The notes under the pieces: model-generated | The model's input: only the letters and a program-made list of their open reading frames with translations | Databases searched by the model: none | Told to the model about the DNA's origin: nothing | Part shown: positions 63,866 to 64,000 of the stretch, piece by piece | Layout: every line of letters starts with the position of its first letter | Numbering within the stretch: the stretch's first letter is position 1 | Position numbers and translations under genes: made by a program | Source of the DNA: Chromatiales bacterium | Lineage (GTDB): Bacteria; Pseudomonadota; Gammaproteobacteria; JAGRGH01 | Direction of reading: 5' to 3' | Assembly: GCA_020445605.1 (NCBI GenBank) | Contig: JAGRGH010000027.1 | Location: forward strand, 61,717-125,716 | DNA: 64,000 nt

Positions 63866-64000
63866 ACAGCTCGACCATCGTCCAAAAACTCTGGAACTAC
63901 TGCAACGTCCTGCGCGACGACGGCATGTCGTATGGCGACTATGTCGAGCAGCTCACCTATCTGCTGTTCCTCAAGATGGCCGACGAGCGCACCAAGGCGC
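63862..64000 (+). CDS. hsdM: Type I methyltransferase HsdM, 5' end (cut by window edge)
   Basis: GTG at 63862 opens a frame matching the HsdM N-terminus (STIVQKLWNYCNVLRDDGMS) and stays open to the window end. It overlaps the HEPN stop by 4 bp. It is almost identical to the start of the broken copy at 61293-61430, so this is probably the working hsdM after the insertion of the RAYT and toxin block. The catalytic domain lies beyond the window. Confidence 0.85.
   Translation, partial: MNSSTIVQKLWNYCNVLRDDGMSYGDYVEQLTYLLFLKMADERTKA

Noticed and set aside
1..64000. tRNA or rRNA genes
   Set aside because: No cloverleaf or rRNA-like stretch was found by eye in the intergenic gaps; a covariance scan would settle this.

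Overview
The window is dense, high-GC DNA (by eye clearly above 60% G+C). It fits a chromosomal segment of a gammaproteobacterium. Supporting signs are a canonical CTGT-N8-ACAG LexA box in front of lexA, a SUF cluster led by an Rrf2 regulator, the RppH/PtsP pair, a leuA gene behind a leucine-rich leader peptide, sucA-sucB-fumC, and REP palindromes around a RAYT transposase. I cannot name the genus; an environmental Chromatiales- or Nevskiales-like lineage is a guess.

Layout. 59-2842 is a tight operon: a small Tat-signal-like protein, a PqqD-like protein, an HprK-related kinase and two copper chaperones (SCO, PCu(A)C) for cytochrome oxidase assembly. 2861-7687 (minus) is a SUF Fe-S assembly operon, sufBCD-sufT-Rieske under an Rrf2 regulator, with no sufS. 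7805-9504 holds a BON-domain gene and lexA-imuA under an SOS box. 10888-16735 holds a lone HslV-like Ntn hydrolase, a lytic transglycosylase, a Sel1/SH3 protein, ptsP, rppH and a HAD phosphatase. 16788-23513 is a conserved membrane-protein cluster (44-aa protein, RDD, SpoIIM, DUF4129, DUF4350, MoxR, DUF58), followed by uppP. 24562-28638 holds hypothetical secreted proteins, a VOC protein and a secreted matrixin-like metalloprotease with its coupled partner.

28777-38184 is a surface-polysaccharide locus: a CapD/WbpM-type dehydratase, glycosyltransferase, deacetylase, methyltransferase, sulfotransferase, Wzt and Wzm ABC export proteins, an acyltransferase and a secreted PPIase. 38291-40924 holds two secreted proteins with strong terminators. 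41314-44811 holds a lipoprotein, rimI, a family-4 uracil-DNA glycosylase and leuA. leuA lies behind an apparent leucine attenuator whose leader peptide looks leaderless. 45246-51666 is sucA, sucB, fumC and an acuI-like reductase.

54730-64000 is an accessory/defence island. It has a YefM/RelE-type toxin-antitoxin pair, a type I restriction-modification locus (hsdR, hsdS), an AT-richer OLD-like ATPase/TOPRIM nuclease gene placed where hsdM should follow, a broken hsdM and an hsdS remnant, a RAYT with six REP palindromes, and a nucleotidyltransferase/HEPN pair. A second hsdM start runs off the right edge. The repeated hsdM 5' ends suggest the block between them entered by duplication or insertion.

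Multi-hairpin intergenic repeats of about 170 bp occur at 10354-10523 and 51675-51844 (one family) and at 24395-24565 (a related design). No tRNA, rRNA or CRISPR array was seen.
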